From an uncultured Treponema sp. (GTDB lineage: Bacteria > Spirochaetota > Spirochaetia > Treponematales > Treponemataceae): 64,000 nt of DNA. Shown piece by piece: positions 15,461 to 24,081 of this stretch (the first letter of the stretch is position 1; every line of letters begins with the position of its first letter). Made by a program: the position numbers and the translations under genes. The stretch lies in NCBI GenBank assembly GCA_947167345.1, contig CAMVHR010000010.1:1-64000 (forward strand). The letters are read 5' to 3'. The notes under the pieces were generated by a model. It had not been told where the DNA came from and did not search any database. It saw only the letters and a list, made by a program, of their open reading frames with translations.

Positions 15461-16792
15461 ATGTATTCAAAAAATAATGTTGCCCCTCAGCCTCCTATGG
15501 GCTGGAATTCTTACGATTATTACAATACAACTGTAAATGAAAAGCAGGTTCGTGCCAATGCAGAATACATGGCACAGAATTTAAAAGAATATGGCTGGAA
15601 TTACATTGTCGTTGACATCCAGTGGTCAGACCCTGATGCCGGAAAACTGAATGCTGATAATGTACAGTACATTCCGTTCAGTCATTTTTGCATAGATGAA
15701 TATTCAAGGCAGATTCCTGCTCCAAATCGTTTTCCTTCAAGTAAAGACGGCAATGGGTTTGCGCCTATTGCAGACTATATTCACAGTCTGGGGCTTAAAT
15801 TCGGCATTCATATAATGAGGGGCATCCCGAGGATATGTGCCCATAATCACACAAAGATTTTTGGCACGGATGTAACTGCAGACCAGATAGCCAATCCTTT
15901 CAGCATAAGCCGCTGGAATGGTGACATGTATGGCGTTGACTATACAAAAAAAGGTGCTCAGGAATATTACGATAGTGTATTTGCACTTTATGCCCAGTGG
16001 GGTGTAGATTTTGTAAAAGTTGATGACATCTGCAATACAAACATGTATCCGTCTAATCCCTATTCTGCAGAAAAAGAAATTGAAATGATAGCGCGCGCCA
16101 TTGAAAGATGCGGTAGACAGATGGTTCTTAGCCTTAGCCCAGGACCTGCTGTTATTGAAAAGGCTTGGCACTTGGAAAAATATGCAAACATGTGGCGCAT
16201 TACTGATGATTTTTGGGATGACTGGACATTGCTCAAGGCTATGTTTGAACGCTGTGAGGTGTGGCAGAAGCATGTTGGTGGCGGAAACTGGCCTGACTGC
16301 GACATGCTCCCTTTAGGAAAGCTTGGTGAAGGCTGGGGCAAAGGCTCGTGGATGACTCGTTTTACTCCTGCAGAACAGCGTACAATGATGACTTTGTGGT
16401 GCATTTTCAGAAGTCCGTTAATGATTGGTACTGATTTGCCGCAACTGGATGAAAATACTAAAAAACTGCTTACGAATCGAGAGGTTCTTTGGGTGCAGCG
16501 TTTTGCGCGGGATGCATTTCAGGTGATGAGAAATGAAGATCAGTGCGTGTGGGCAAGTTACGGCGGAGGATGCCCGGCTTCTGGTATGCAGATATATGTT
16601 GCATTGTTTAATCTGTCTGATGAAGATTATGATGTAACTGTACGGCTGTCGGAAATTAAAGGAATTCAGGCTCAGAATACCTATCAGGTACGCAATCTGT
16701 GGGAAAAGTCTGACATGTTCCCTCTTGCAGGAGATAGTCTTTTGAGCATGAATATAGAAGCCCATGATTCTGTTTTGCTGAAATTTAGTTGA
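15461..16792 (+). CDS. GH27 alpha-galactosidase
   Basis: 443 aa from ATG 15461. The track start (GTG 15416) lies inside the preceding terminator hairpin and is disfavoured, although that extension looks hydrophobic (VLATVLFLLYPV). GH27 features are PQPPMGWNSYDYYNTTVNE at the N-terminus, NYIVVDIQW, the nucleophile Asp in DFVKVDDICN and the acid/base Asp in WRITDDFWDDW. FRSPLMIGTDLP lies near the end of the barrel. The C-terminal 90 residues form the usual beta-sandwich. It releases terminal alpha-galactose from plant galactosides. With the internal start it would be cytoplasmic, acting on imported oligosaccharides. No transporter gene is adjacent. Confidence 0.85.
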   Translation: MYSKNNVAPQPPMGWNSYDYYNTTVNEKQVRANAEYMAQNLKEYGWNYIVVDIQWSDPDAGKLNADNVQYIPFSHFCIDEYSRQIPAPNRFPSSKDGNGFAPIADYIHSLGLKFGIHIMRGIPRICAHNHTKIFGTDVTADQIANPFSISRWNGDMYGVDYTKKGAQEYYDSVFALYAQWGVDFVKVDDICNTNMYPSNPYSAEKEIEMIARAIERCGRQMVLSLSPGPAVIEKAWHLEKYANMWRITDDFWDDWTLLKAMFERCEVWQKHVGGGNWPDCDMLPLGKLGEGWGKGSWMTRFTPAEQRTMMTLWCIFRSPLMIGTDLPQLDENTKKLLTNREVLWVQRFARDAFQVMRNEDQCVWASYGGGCPASGMQIYVALFNLSDEDYDVTVRLSEIKGIQAQNTYQVRNLWEKSDMFPLAGDSLLSMNIEAHDSVLLKFS

Positions 16793-16805
16793 GTTTTACT
16801 TAAGC

Positions 16806-16836
16806 TTGTTAAGTATACATGCACAGTTGCTATAAT
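16806..16836 (+). promoter_or_regulatory. Possible promoter of the amino-acid biosynthesis block
   Basis: TATAAT at 16831-16836 with TTGTTA at 16806-16811 (19-bp spacer, long). It lies 65 bp before the thrA start. No attenuator hairpin or leader peptide rich in Thr/Ile/Phe codons was seen in the interval. Confidence 0.35.
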
Positions 16837-16900
16837 TTATTGAAACTGCTATACTGTCTCATTATTTTATCTGAATAAAAATTAGTATAAGAGGATGTAT

Positions 16901-19390
16901 ATGATTACACTTAAATTTGGTGGAACAAGTATGGGTTCTGCCCGTCGCATTCTGAACAGCGTTGATATTATGATTGGTCGTGCATCTACAGACCGCATTT
17001 CAGTTGTCGTCAGCGCAGTGGCTGGAGTTTCAAACAAGCTGCAGGAAGCCATTGACGGGTGTGTTGCTGGCGGTTCTGCTGAAAATTATGTAACACAGAT
17101 TAAGAATATACATTCTGACATTTGTTCTGAAATAAAGGCATCTGTTGCTGAATTTGACAAAGAAAGTGTTGTTGCAAAAATAGACGGAATTTTAAAAGAG
17201 CTTGAAAAGCTGCTTTCTGGTCTTGTTTCCTTCGGAGAATGTCCTAAAAGCGTTCATTGCCGCATAATGGGAATGGGCGAACTGATGTGTGCTCCTATTG
17301 TAGAAGCTGTACTTTCTGCCAAAAAACAGAGTGTCCTTCTCCTTGATTCTCGTAAATTCATTTATACGACAGGTTCTCAGAAAGAAGGTGACCCTGATTA
17401 TTCTCGCTGTGCAGAAGCTTTTGCTCCGTACAGGGATGGAAATCAGGCACAGATTCTTTTGTTCCCAGGGTTTATTTGCTCTTGGATTGGTGGTACTGGT
17501 GCAAAACCGGTAATGGGCTTGCTCGGACGCAATGGTAGTGACTTTTCTGCTGCTGTAGTAGGTGCTTCCCTTGGTTCCAAAAAAGTAGAGTTTTGGACAG
17601 ATGTTGACGGAATCTATTCCGCAGACCCTCGCATTGTAAAAGATGCAGTTCTTGTTCAAGACATGAGCTATGAAGAAGCCATGGAACTTTCTTTCTTTGG
17701 AAGTAAAGTTCTGCATCCAAAAACACTTGCTCCTCTTGCTGCAAAAAATATTGAAGCCTGGAGCTTGAACAGTCACAATCCTTCTGCCAGAGGAACACGC
17801 ATTGGTAAAGGACCTTTTGAAAGCGAAAAGAAAGCTGGTCCTGTACGTGGCATAAGCTGTCTTAAAGACTGTGCAATGGTTTCTGTAAGCGGTTCTGGCA
17901 TGAAGGGACGCAAAGGCATGGCTACACGCATTTTTTCTGCTGTAAGTAATGCCGGCATTTCCATTCTGCTTATTACTCAGTCTTCTTCTGAATATACACT
18001 TTCATTCTGTGTACGCAAGGAATTTGCAAACCGAGTACAGGATGTTCTTAAAAATGAATTTGCTCTTGAAATTGCAGGCAAACTTGTAAATCAGATTGAT
18101 GTACGCCCTGATTGTGCCATTGTTTCAATTATTGGCGATGCCATGAAGGAAAAGCGTGGTGTTGCCGGTACGTTCTTTAATGCCATTGCCTCACGAGACA
18201 TTAACATTATGGCTATTGCACAGGGAGCTGGCGAGCGCTCAATTTCTGCTGTAATTAATGCTGCTGATGGTGATACTGCTGTACGCATTGTTCATAAATT
18301 CTTCTTTAATACAGTTCAGACAATTCAGGTTTATGCATTTGGTGCAGGAACTATTGGCGGAACTATGATTGACCAGATTTGTGAGCAGCAGAAATCTCTT
18401 CTTGCACAGGGAATTGATATCCGTGTAATGGCAATTGCAAACATTGATGGCATGATTTTCAATTCCCATGGAATTGACTTGAAAGACTGGCGTGAACAGG
18501 TTAAGAAATCAGGTGAAAAGACAGATCTTGACCGCATTCTTGATTTTGTCCGCGATACAAAGCCTCTTAATCCTATATTTGTTGACTGTACTGCAAGCTA
18601 CGATTTGCCAGAACGGTATATAGACATTCTTAAGGCAGGCATGAACATTGCAACTCCTAACAAGCGTGCAAACTCTATGAGCATGGATTTTTACCGCAAG
18701 TTGCGTGAGACTGCAAATGAAATGCATGTGCGTTTCCTTTATGAAACAAACGTTGGTGCAGGTCTTCCTATTATTGATACTCTTCAAAACTTGTTTAAGT
18801 CAGGAGACCGCCTTACAGCATTTAATGGAATTATGTCTGGTTCCCTCAGCTATATTTTTGGACGTCTTGATGAAGGAGCTAAGTTTAGTGAAGCTGTTCT
18901 TCAGGCAAAGGAACTTCGCTATACAGAGCCTGATCCTCGCGATGACCTTAAGGGAACAGACGTTGCTCGTAAGGCTTTGATTATTGCCCGTGAAGCTGGA
19001 ATGGATATAGAAATTGAAGACATTCAGATGAATTCTATCTTCCCAGAAGGATTCAGTCTTGAAGGTTCTACAGAAGAATTCCTTAAGAAACTGCCTGAAC
19101 TTGATGATTATTTTGATAAGAAAATGGCAGCTCTTAAAAAAGAGAATAAAGTACTCCGCATGGGAGCAAGCATCAAAGATGGAAAAGTCAGCGTAGGTAT
19201 GCTTGAAGTAGGACCTGAGGATCCTTTGTACGGTGTACGCGGTGGAGAAAATGCCTTTGTATTTACAACAGCACGTTACACACCAATTCCTTTGACTGTT
19301 CGCGGTTATGGTGCTGGTGCTGGTGTTACTGCTGCTGGTGTATTCGGCGACATTCTGCGCACTGTAAGCTGGAATATGTCCAGTTTCTAA
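16901..19390 (+). CDS. thrA: Bifunctional aspartokinase/homoserine dehydrogenase
   Basis: 829 aa from the second ATG (16901). GAGG abuts the first ATG, so only the second has normal spacing. The aspartokinase part (1 to about 450) has KFGGTSMGSARR, GRNGSDFSAAVVGASLG, EFWTDVDGIYSADPR, HPKTLAPL and two ACT units (GMATRIFSAVSNAGISILLITQ, GTFFNAIASRDINIMAIAQGAGE). The homoserine dehydrogenase part follows, with NAD-binding VYAFGAGTIGGTMIDQI, ATPNKRANS, MSGSLSYIFG and DPRDDLKGTDVARKALI. It catalyses the first and third steps toward threonine and methionine in the cytoplasm. The ACT domains suggest feedback inhibition. It is followed 16 bp later by the aromatic fusion gene, probably in one operon. 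Confidence 0.95.
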   Translation: MITLKFGGTSMGSARRILNSVDIMIGRASTDRISVVVSAVAGVSNKLQEAIDGCVAGGSAENYVTQIKNIHSDICSEIKASVAEFDKESVVAKIDGILKELEKLLSGLVSFGECPKSVHCRIMGMGELMCAPIVEAVLSAKKQSVLLLDSRKFIYTTGSQKEGDPDYSRCAEAFAPYRDGNQAQILLFPGFICSWIGGTGAKPVMGLLGRNGSDFSAAVVGASLGSKKVEFWTDVDGIYSADPRIVKDAVLVQDMSYEEAMELSFFGSKVLHPKTLAPLAAKNIEAWSLNSHNPSARGTRIGKGPFESEKKAGPVRGISCLKDCAMVSVSGSGMKGRKGMATRIFSAVSNAGISILLITQSSSEYTLSFCVRKEFANRVQDVLKNEFALEIAGKLVNQIDVRPDCAIVSIIGDAMKEKRGVAGTFFNAIASRDINIMAIAQGAGERSISAVINAADGDTAVRIVHKFFFNTVQTIQVYAFGAGTIGGTMIDQICEQQKSLLAQGIDIRVMAIANIDGMIFNSHGIDLKDWREQVKKSGEKTDLDRILDFVRDTKPLNPIFVDCTASYDLPERYIDILKAGMNIATPNKRANSMSMDFYRKLRETANEMHVRFLYETNVGAGLPIIDTLQNLFKSGDRLTAFNGIMSGSLSYIFGRLDEGAKFSEAVLQAKELRYTEPDPRDDLKGTDVARKALIIAREAGMDIEIEDIQMNSIFPEGFSLEGSTEEFLKKLPELDDYFDKKMAALKKENKVLRMGASIKDGKVSVGMLEVGPEDPLYGVRGGENAFVFTTARYTPIPLTVRGYGAGAGVTAAGVFGDILRTVSWNMSSF

Positions 19391-19406
19391 AATAGGAAGG
19401 TTCTAA

Positions 19407-21329
19407 TTGGTTGTAGTTCTTAAGAAAGATATTTCTGAAAATCAGAAGAATGGCATACGCGACTTTCTTGTTCAGAAAAATTTTAAAGTGAACGAGATTG
19501 TCGGTGAAGAAGATACTGTTATTGCCGCTGTCGGCAGGCATTCTGTTGACAAGGTCGAGGTAGAAGCTCTTCCTGGTGTTTATGCCGTAATTCCTATCAG
19601 TAAACCGTATAAGCTTGCAAGCCGTGAGTTTAAAAGAGAAGATACTGTTGTAGAAGTGCCTAACAGACGTGGACAGAAAATCCGCATAGGGGGAAACAGG
19701 GTTGTTGCAATTGCTGGTCCCCGTGCTGTAGAAAGCCGTGAGCAGATTATGGAAACTGCTGCGGCTGTTGCTGCAAGCGGTGCTGTCATGCTTAGAGGCG
19801 GTGCTTACGAGCCTAATTCTTCTCCTTATAAATTTCAGGGGCTTGGCGAGCAGGCTTTGAAATATCTAAAAGAAGCTGGTGACAAGTATGGTCTTCCGAT
19901 TGTAACGGAAATTCTTTCTCCTGAACTTATTCCTGTAATGCAGGATTATGTTGATGTGTACCAGATTGGTGCACGCAACATGCAGGATTTTAATCTGCTT
20001 AAAAAAGTTGGTGCTACAGGAAAGCCTGTTATTTTGCGCCGAAGCCATTCTGCAACTCTTGAAGAATTGCTTATGTCGGCAGAATATCTGCTTTCATCTG
20101 GTACTGATAATGTTATTCTTTGTGAACGTGGAATAAGGACTTTTGAGCCTTCTACGCGTAATACCTTAGATTTGTCGGCTGTGCCGATGCTTAGGGCTCT
20201 TACACATCTTCCGATTATTGTAGACCCAAGTCATTCTCTTTCTGTTCGTGACAGCGTAAGTTCCATGGGACTTGCGGCAATTGCATCTGGTGCAGACGGA
20301 TTGATGCTTGAAGTACACAGCCATCCTGAAAAGGCTTTGGTTGATGGTGCTTCTTCAATGATGCCTGCTCAGTTTGATAAGATGATGCATGATATAGAAG
20401 CTCTTGCTCCTGTAATGGGCAAAGCCGTTGCTCATATCCGCGAGGAAAAACGCGAGAAGGTTGTTTGTGCTTATAGTGGAAAGCGCGGTGCGTATGCAGA
20501 GCAGGCTATAAGCAGATATTTTGATGCTGCCGATGTTGAAGCAGTTGCTGTTGATTCTTTTAGCGAAATTTTCCAGAGTGTTACGGACTGCAAGGTTGAC
20601 TACGGTATGGTTCCTATTGAAAACAGTCTTGCAGGTTCTGTGTACCAGAACTATGACAATTTCAGCCGCTTTGAGGATGTTACCATTGTTGGTGCTGTTA
20701 CCTTGAATATCCGGCATTCGCTTCTTGGTGTAAAGGGTGCAACTCTAGATGATGTAAAGACTGTATATTCACATCCTCAGGGATTCGGTCAGTGTAAGAA
20801 ATTCTTAGATAAATACAAAGAATGGGCTCAGATTGATTCTGTTTCTACGGCAACGGCTGCCGAAGCTGTAAGTAAAGCCGGTGACAAGTCTAACGCTGCC
20901 ATTGCTAGTACTGTAAATGCTTCTTTGTATAATCTTGATATTCTTGCAGAAGACATTGAAAATGACCCAAGCAACTTTACTCGCTTTGTTGTAATTCAGT
21001 CTACGGCAATTGCAGGCACAAAATCAAAAGAACTTAACATTAAGCCTAATATGGCAAGCTTTATCATTAAGACAAAGAATGAACCTGGTGCTTTGTATAG
21101 AACGCTTGGTGTGTTTGAAAATTATAAGATAAATCTTACACGTCTTGAATCAAGACCTCTGGAAGGTCAGCCGTGGAACTACTGGTTCTATGCGGATGCA
21201 GAACTTTCTGGAATTCCTTGTGCGGGGCATGATGATATTATTGAGTATGTTCATAAAGTGACCGATGAGTTGAAGGATAATACCGAAGATGTACGTCTTT
21301 TGGGCATTTATCATGAAGACCGTCATTAA
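19407..21329 (+). CDS. Fusion of DAHP synthase (type I-beta) and prephenate dehydratase
   Basis: 640 aa; TTG start with AGGAAGG 8 nt upstream. Residues 1-75 are a ferredoxin-like regulatory domain. Residues 95-340 are DAHP synthase, with MLRGGAYEPNSSPYKFQGLG, YQIGARNMQDF, CERGIRTFE, NTLDLSAVP, VDPSHS and LMLEVHSHPE. From about 352 it is prephenate dehydratase (AYSGKRGAYAEQA, MVPIENSLAGSVYQNYD, SHPQGFGQC, catalytic NFTRFVVI), then an ACT domain with LTRLESRP. It joins the first aromatic step to the last phenylalanine-specific step. Oddly, the usual AGPCxVES reads AGPRAVES here, so the metal-binding Cys is Arg106, while the His, Glu and Asp ligands look intact. No chorismate mutase domain is present. 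Confidence 0.9.
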   Translation: MVVVLKKDISENQKNGIRDFLVQKNFKVNEIVGEEDTVIAAVGRHSVDKVEVEALPGVYAVIPISKPYKLASREFKREDTVVEVPNRRGQKIRIGGNRVVAIAGPRAVESREQIMETAAAVAASGAVMLRGGAYEPNSSPYKFQGLGEQALKYLKEAGDKYGLPIVTEILSPELIPVMQDYVDVYQIGARNMQDFNLLKKVGATGKPVILRRSHSATLEELLMSAEYLLSSGTDNVILCERGIRTFEPSTRNTLDLSAVPMLRALTHLPIIVDPSHSLSVRDSVSSMGLAAIASGADGLMLEVHSHPEKALVDGASSMMPAQFDKMMHDIEALAPVMGKAVAHIREEKREKVVCAYSGKRGAYAEQAISRYFDAADVEAVAVDSFSEIFQSVTDCKVDYGMVPIENSLAGSVYQNYDNFSRFEDVTIVGAVTLNIRHSLLGVKGATLDDVKTVYSHPQGFGQCKKFLDKYKEWAQIDSVSTATAAEAVSKAGDKSNAAIASTVNASLYNLDILAEDIENDPSNFTRFVVIQSTAIAGTKSKELNIKPNMASFIIKTKNEPGALYRTLGVFENYKINLTRLESRPLEGQPWNYWFYADAELSGIPCAGHDDIIEYVHKVTDELKDNTEDVRLLGIYHEDRH

Positions 21330-21349
21330 TTAAGGGAGGAAACGAATTT

Positions 21350-21844
21350 ATGGAAGAAAAGTATGTTTTGTCTGTTCTTGTAGAAAACCATGCAGGTGTA
21401 TTGAGCCGTGTTTCAGGACTTTTTAGCCGCCGCGGATACAATATTGACTCTCTTACTGTATGTGAGACAGCAGATCCAGAACGCTCAAGAATGACAATTG
21501 TTGTTCGTGGTGATGAATATATCCTTGAGCAGATTGAAAAGCAGCTTTCTAAGCTGGTAGAAGTAATTTCTATTGAGCATTGCAATCCGTCAACTACAAC
21601 TCAGCGTGAAATGGCCTTGATAAAGGTAAAAGCAGACGGTCCTAACCGTGCTGTCATTATTGAAACTTGTAATATATTCAGGGCACACATTGTTGATGTT
21701 GCGGAGGAATCCCTTATTGTTGAAGCTACAGGTAGCGAAGATAAAATCTCTTCCCTCATCCGCCTGCTTGAACCTTATGGCATCATGGAATTGTTGAAAT
21801 CAGGTTTGACAGCAATGGATCGTGGCTCAAAGATAATGAAATAG
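21350..21844 (+). CDS. ilvN: Acetolactate synthase small (regulatory) subunit
   Basis: 164 aa with strong ribosome-binding sequence GGGAGGA. It starts MEEKYVLSVLVENHAGVLSRVSGLFSRRGYNIDSLTV, the diagnostic ACT domain of IlvN/IlvH. A second ferredoxin-like domain follows (EMALIKVKADGPNRAVIIE, FRAHIVDVAEESLIVEATG, RLLEPYGIMELLKSG). It activates and gives valine sensitivity to the catalytic acetolactate synthase of branched-chain synthesis. The catalytic subunit is not next to it, which is unusual, so it must be elsewhere. It closes a three-gene run of ACT-domain enzymes (Thr, Phe, Ile/Val/Leu). Confidence 0.93.
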   Translation: MEEKYVLSVLVENHAGVLSRVSGLFSRRGYNIDSLTVCETADPERSRMTIVVRGDEYILEQIEKQLSKLVEVISIEHCNPSTTTQREMALIKVKADGPNRAVIIETCNIFRAHIVDVAEESLIVEATGSEDKISSLIRLLEPYGIMELLKSGLTAMDRGSKIMK

Positions 21845-21849
21845 CCTTT

Positions 21850-22266
21850 TTAAACTTTGACCCATTTGTCATCAAAAATCTGCCAGCTGTTACATTCTAG
21901 AACTGCACGTGCTTTTCTGAATACACGCAGCTGCAAAGGAAAAGCGTCTGAATTAATTTCAGGCGCTTTTTTTATTGGCTGTTTACTGGTAGCAAAAACT
22001 ATTTGCAGATTGTCATGCGAGCCGTCTGCATATTTTAGTACGAAAGGAAAATACAGCTGGCAATCTTCAAGTTTTGGTGCAAGAATGCTACAGCTTTCAA
22101 GTTTTTTATTTACTATATTTTCAGGTTCAGGTGTAAAAGCAAAAAGAGGGTATTGTGGAAAAAGAAATTCCAAAGGAGTTTTTTTTCTGTTATAGGTGAA
22201 AATGATATTCTTCTGCATCTGTGAAAGCTTTAGAAGTATGTCTTTATGCGGTATATATGCAGTCAT
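21850..22266 (-). CDS. Hypothetical cytoplasmic protein
   Basis: 138 aa from ATG 22266 (MTAYIPHKDILLKLSQMQKN). The track start 54 nt upstream would overlap the divergent gene and is disfavoured. No signal peptide, membrane segment or known motif was found. The protein is mixed alpha/beta with several Pro-rich turns (PQYPLFAFTPEPEN) and a Trp near the end. It ends 6 bp from ilvN on the opposite strand. Function unknown. Confidence 0.6.
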   Translation of the reverse strand: MTAYIPHKDILLKLSQMQKNIIFTYNRKKTPLEFLFPQYPLFAFTPEPENIVNKKLESCSILAPKLEDCQLYFPFVLKYADGSHDNLQIVFATSKQPIKKAPEINSDAFPLQLRVFRKARAVLECNSWQIFDDKWVKV

Positions 22267-22311
22267 TTTATTAGTGTAGAATAAATCAAAAAAAAAGTGT
22301 AGTATGCCTGT

Positions 22312-24081
22312 ATGACTCATAAATTGGTTAAGGCTTCTTTTCTTACTTTTTTACTTGCAGCGACAGGTATTATCATATATGTAACATTTGCTAGAATGTC
22401 AGTTTCTGGTACTGTACTTGGAATGAACGGAGAGAGTTTCATTGCATTAAATTCTCAGGCCGCAAAAGCTCGTGTCACGAGTCCATATAAAAATTCTTCA
22501 CTGTATTATCAGTTTACGAATAATCAGCGTACTCATTTAATGAACAGAATTCAGAAAAATAGTGGAGCTGCCGTTCAGGCAACTTTTAAAATACTTGGCA
22601 AGCATGAAAATTTAAAAAATGAAAAGCCCTTTGAGTTTGGTTTTCTGTATGATACTGATGGCAAGCTTTCAGTGGGAAATAATATCGTAAAAGGCGATTT
22701 TGCCCAGCTGGTTCATCGTGGAAAAGATGCCGTTTCTGTTTCAATTTGTATTTGCGATGCAAATAATGTTCCTTCAGGCTTTTTTGTACACGGGACACTT
22801 CCGTATGAACTTGCAGAAATACGTATTGTTGACATGAAAATAGGATGGGACAGAAGTTCTTCAATTGAATTATATGCGTTCGGCGTTAATGGTGGCGATA
22901 TATCTAATGTTTCTGCTAAAAAATTTGATACTGCTGAAGGAGCTGTTCTCTTTCCTTCTGATAAGAATTTTCCTATGCCAAAAGTAATTGTCAAGCTAAA
23001 ACCTGCAAAGACAATAGGGACTCTTAACAATCAGGAAACTCTTACCATTTATTACGGAAAAGAAAAATTTTCTGTCAGACGCTCATATTCACAGAATTCA
23101 TTTACACTGCAGCTTGCAGGATTAAAATCCGACTACGATATGCTTGAATTTGCAGAACCGGCAGAAATTATTTCGGTAATGCTTTCAGGTAATGAAAAAA
23201 AACTGAATGCAGATAACAAAGGAAGAGTATATTATCCTTTAGTTACAGACTTGGGATTAATTGTCAAATGGCCACAACAGAAATGGCGTACTCAAGATTA
23301 TGAATTATTTGAATGGGAAGAAATTCCTAATGTGCTGTTCTTTGATTTTGCAGATTATGAAGTACAGAATGATTTTCTTACCCGTCTTGCCTATTTTGTT
23401 GAAAAAGCCGGATATCGTGGAACTCTTGTTAGCGACGATTTTATTGCCACGCATCACGGATATAATGCGCATGATTATAAGGCTAAGGATTTAGCAGAGT
23501 TTTTTACTACGGCATCTTTACAGGACTTTCAGCTAAAACCGCGTGAGCTGCTGCTCAGGGACATACTTGTAAAAAACAATGTTATTATAGAAGAAAAAGA
23601 TGGTGCTTACTCCGAAGGTAAGGGGGCTGTAATTTCTATTTCGCGTCAGTCACCTGAAAACTTACGCTGGCAGTTTCTGGCACATGAGAGCTGGCATGGA
23701 ATTTTCTTTACTAATGAATCTTTTCGCCATAAAGTTTCTCTGATTTACAATGCCTTTGATGATACGAGTCTTGAATTCATTAAGACTTTTTGGGAAACAC
23801 AGAATGGACTCAATTATGATCGAAATGATGATTATTTGATGCGCAATGAATTTATGGCATATATAATGCAACAAAGGTTTTCGGCTATTGGAGATTATTT
23901 TGTCTCCCTTGCGAAACGCAACTCTGTCAATCAGTTTGAACCTGAGCTTGCTGCCTATATTAGGGACACTCAGGCCTCTGAATTTGTTGCAGCAGGCAAA
24001 GAACTTAATGACTATGCCTTTAATAACTTCGGCTTCGCAGCCGGCCGTGTGCATTTAATCTCTCGTTCATATCGAGATTAA
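22312..24081 (+). CDS. Membrane-anchored putative zinc metalloprotease (HExxH), uncharacterised
   Basis: 589 aa. The N-terminal hydrophobic segment VKASFLTFLLAATGIIIYVTFA is an uncleaved anchor or signal peptide. A long beta-rich middle is followed near residue 460 by WQFLAHESWHGIFF, a perfect HExxH zincin motif. MRNEFMAYIMQQ lies about 50 residues later and could supply the third zinc ligand (Glu), as in gluzincins. No named peptidase family is recognised. It probably acts in the periplasm. The 3' end overlaps the convergent metallo-beta-lactamase-fold gene by 62 nt, an unusually long overlap, so the last residues (FAAGRVHLISRSYRD) are constrained by both genes. Confidence 0.7.
   Translation: MTHKLVKASFLTFLLAATGIIIYVTFARMSVSGTVLGMNGESFIALNSQAAKARVTSPYKNSSLYYQFTNNQRTHLMNRIQKNSGAAVQATFKILGKHENLKNEKPFEFGFLYDTDGKLSVGNNIVKGDFAQLVHRGKDAVSVSICICDANNVPSGFFVHGTLPYELAEIRIVDMKIGWDRSSSIELYAFGVNGGDISNVSAKKFDTAEGAVLFPSDKNFPMPKVIVKLKPAKTIGTLNNQETLTIYYGKEKFSVRRSYSQNSFTLQLAGLKSDYDMLEFAEPAEIISVMLSGNEKKLNADNKGRVYYPLVTDLGLIVKWPQQKWRTQDYELFEWEEIPNVLFFDFADYEVQNDFLTRLAYFVEKAGYRGTLVSDDFIATHHGYNAHDYKAKDLAEFFTTASLQDFQLKPRELLLRDILVKNNVIIEEKDGAYSEGKGAVISISRQSPENLRWQFLAHESWHGIFFTNESFRHKVSLIYNAFDDTSLEFIKTFWETQNGLNYDRNDDYLMRNEFMAYIMQQRFSAIGDYFVSLAKRNSVNQFEPELAAYIRDTQASEFVAAGKELNDYAFNNFGFAAGRVHLISRSYRD

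Noticed and set aside
15737-16765. Minus-strand ORFs inside the GH27 gene
   Set aside because: Shadows of a gene with clear catalytic motifs.
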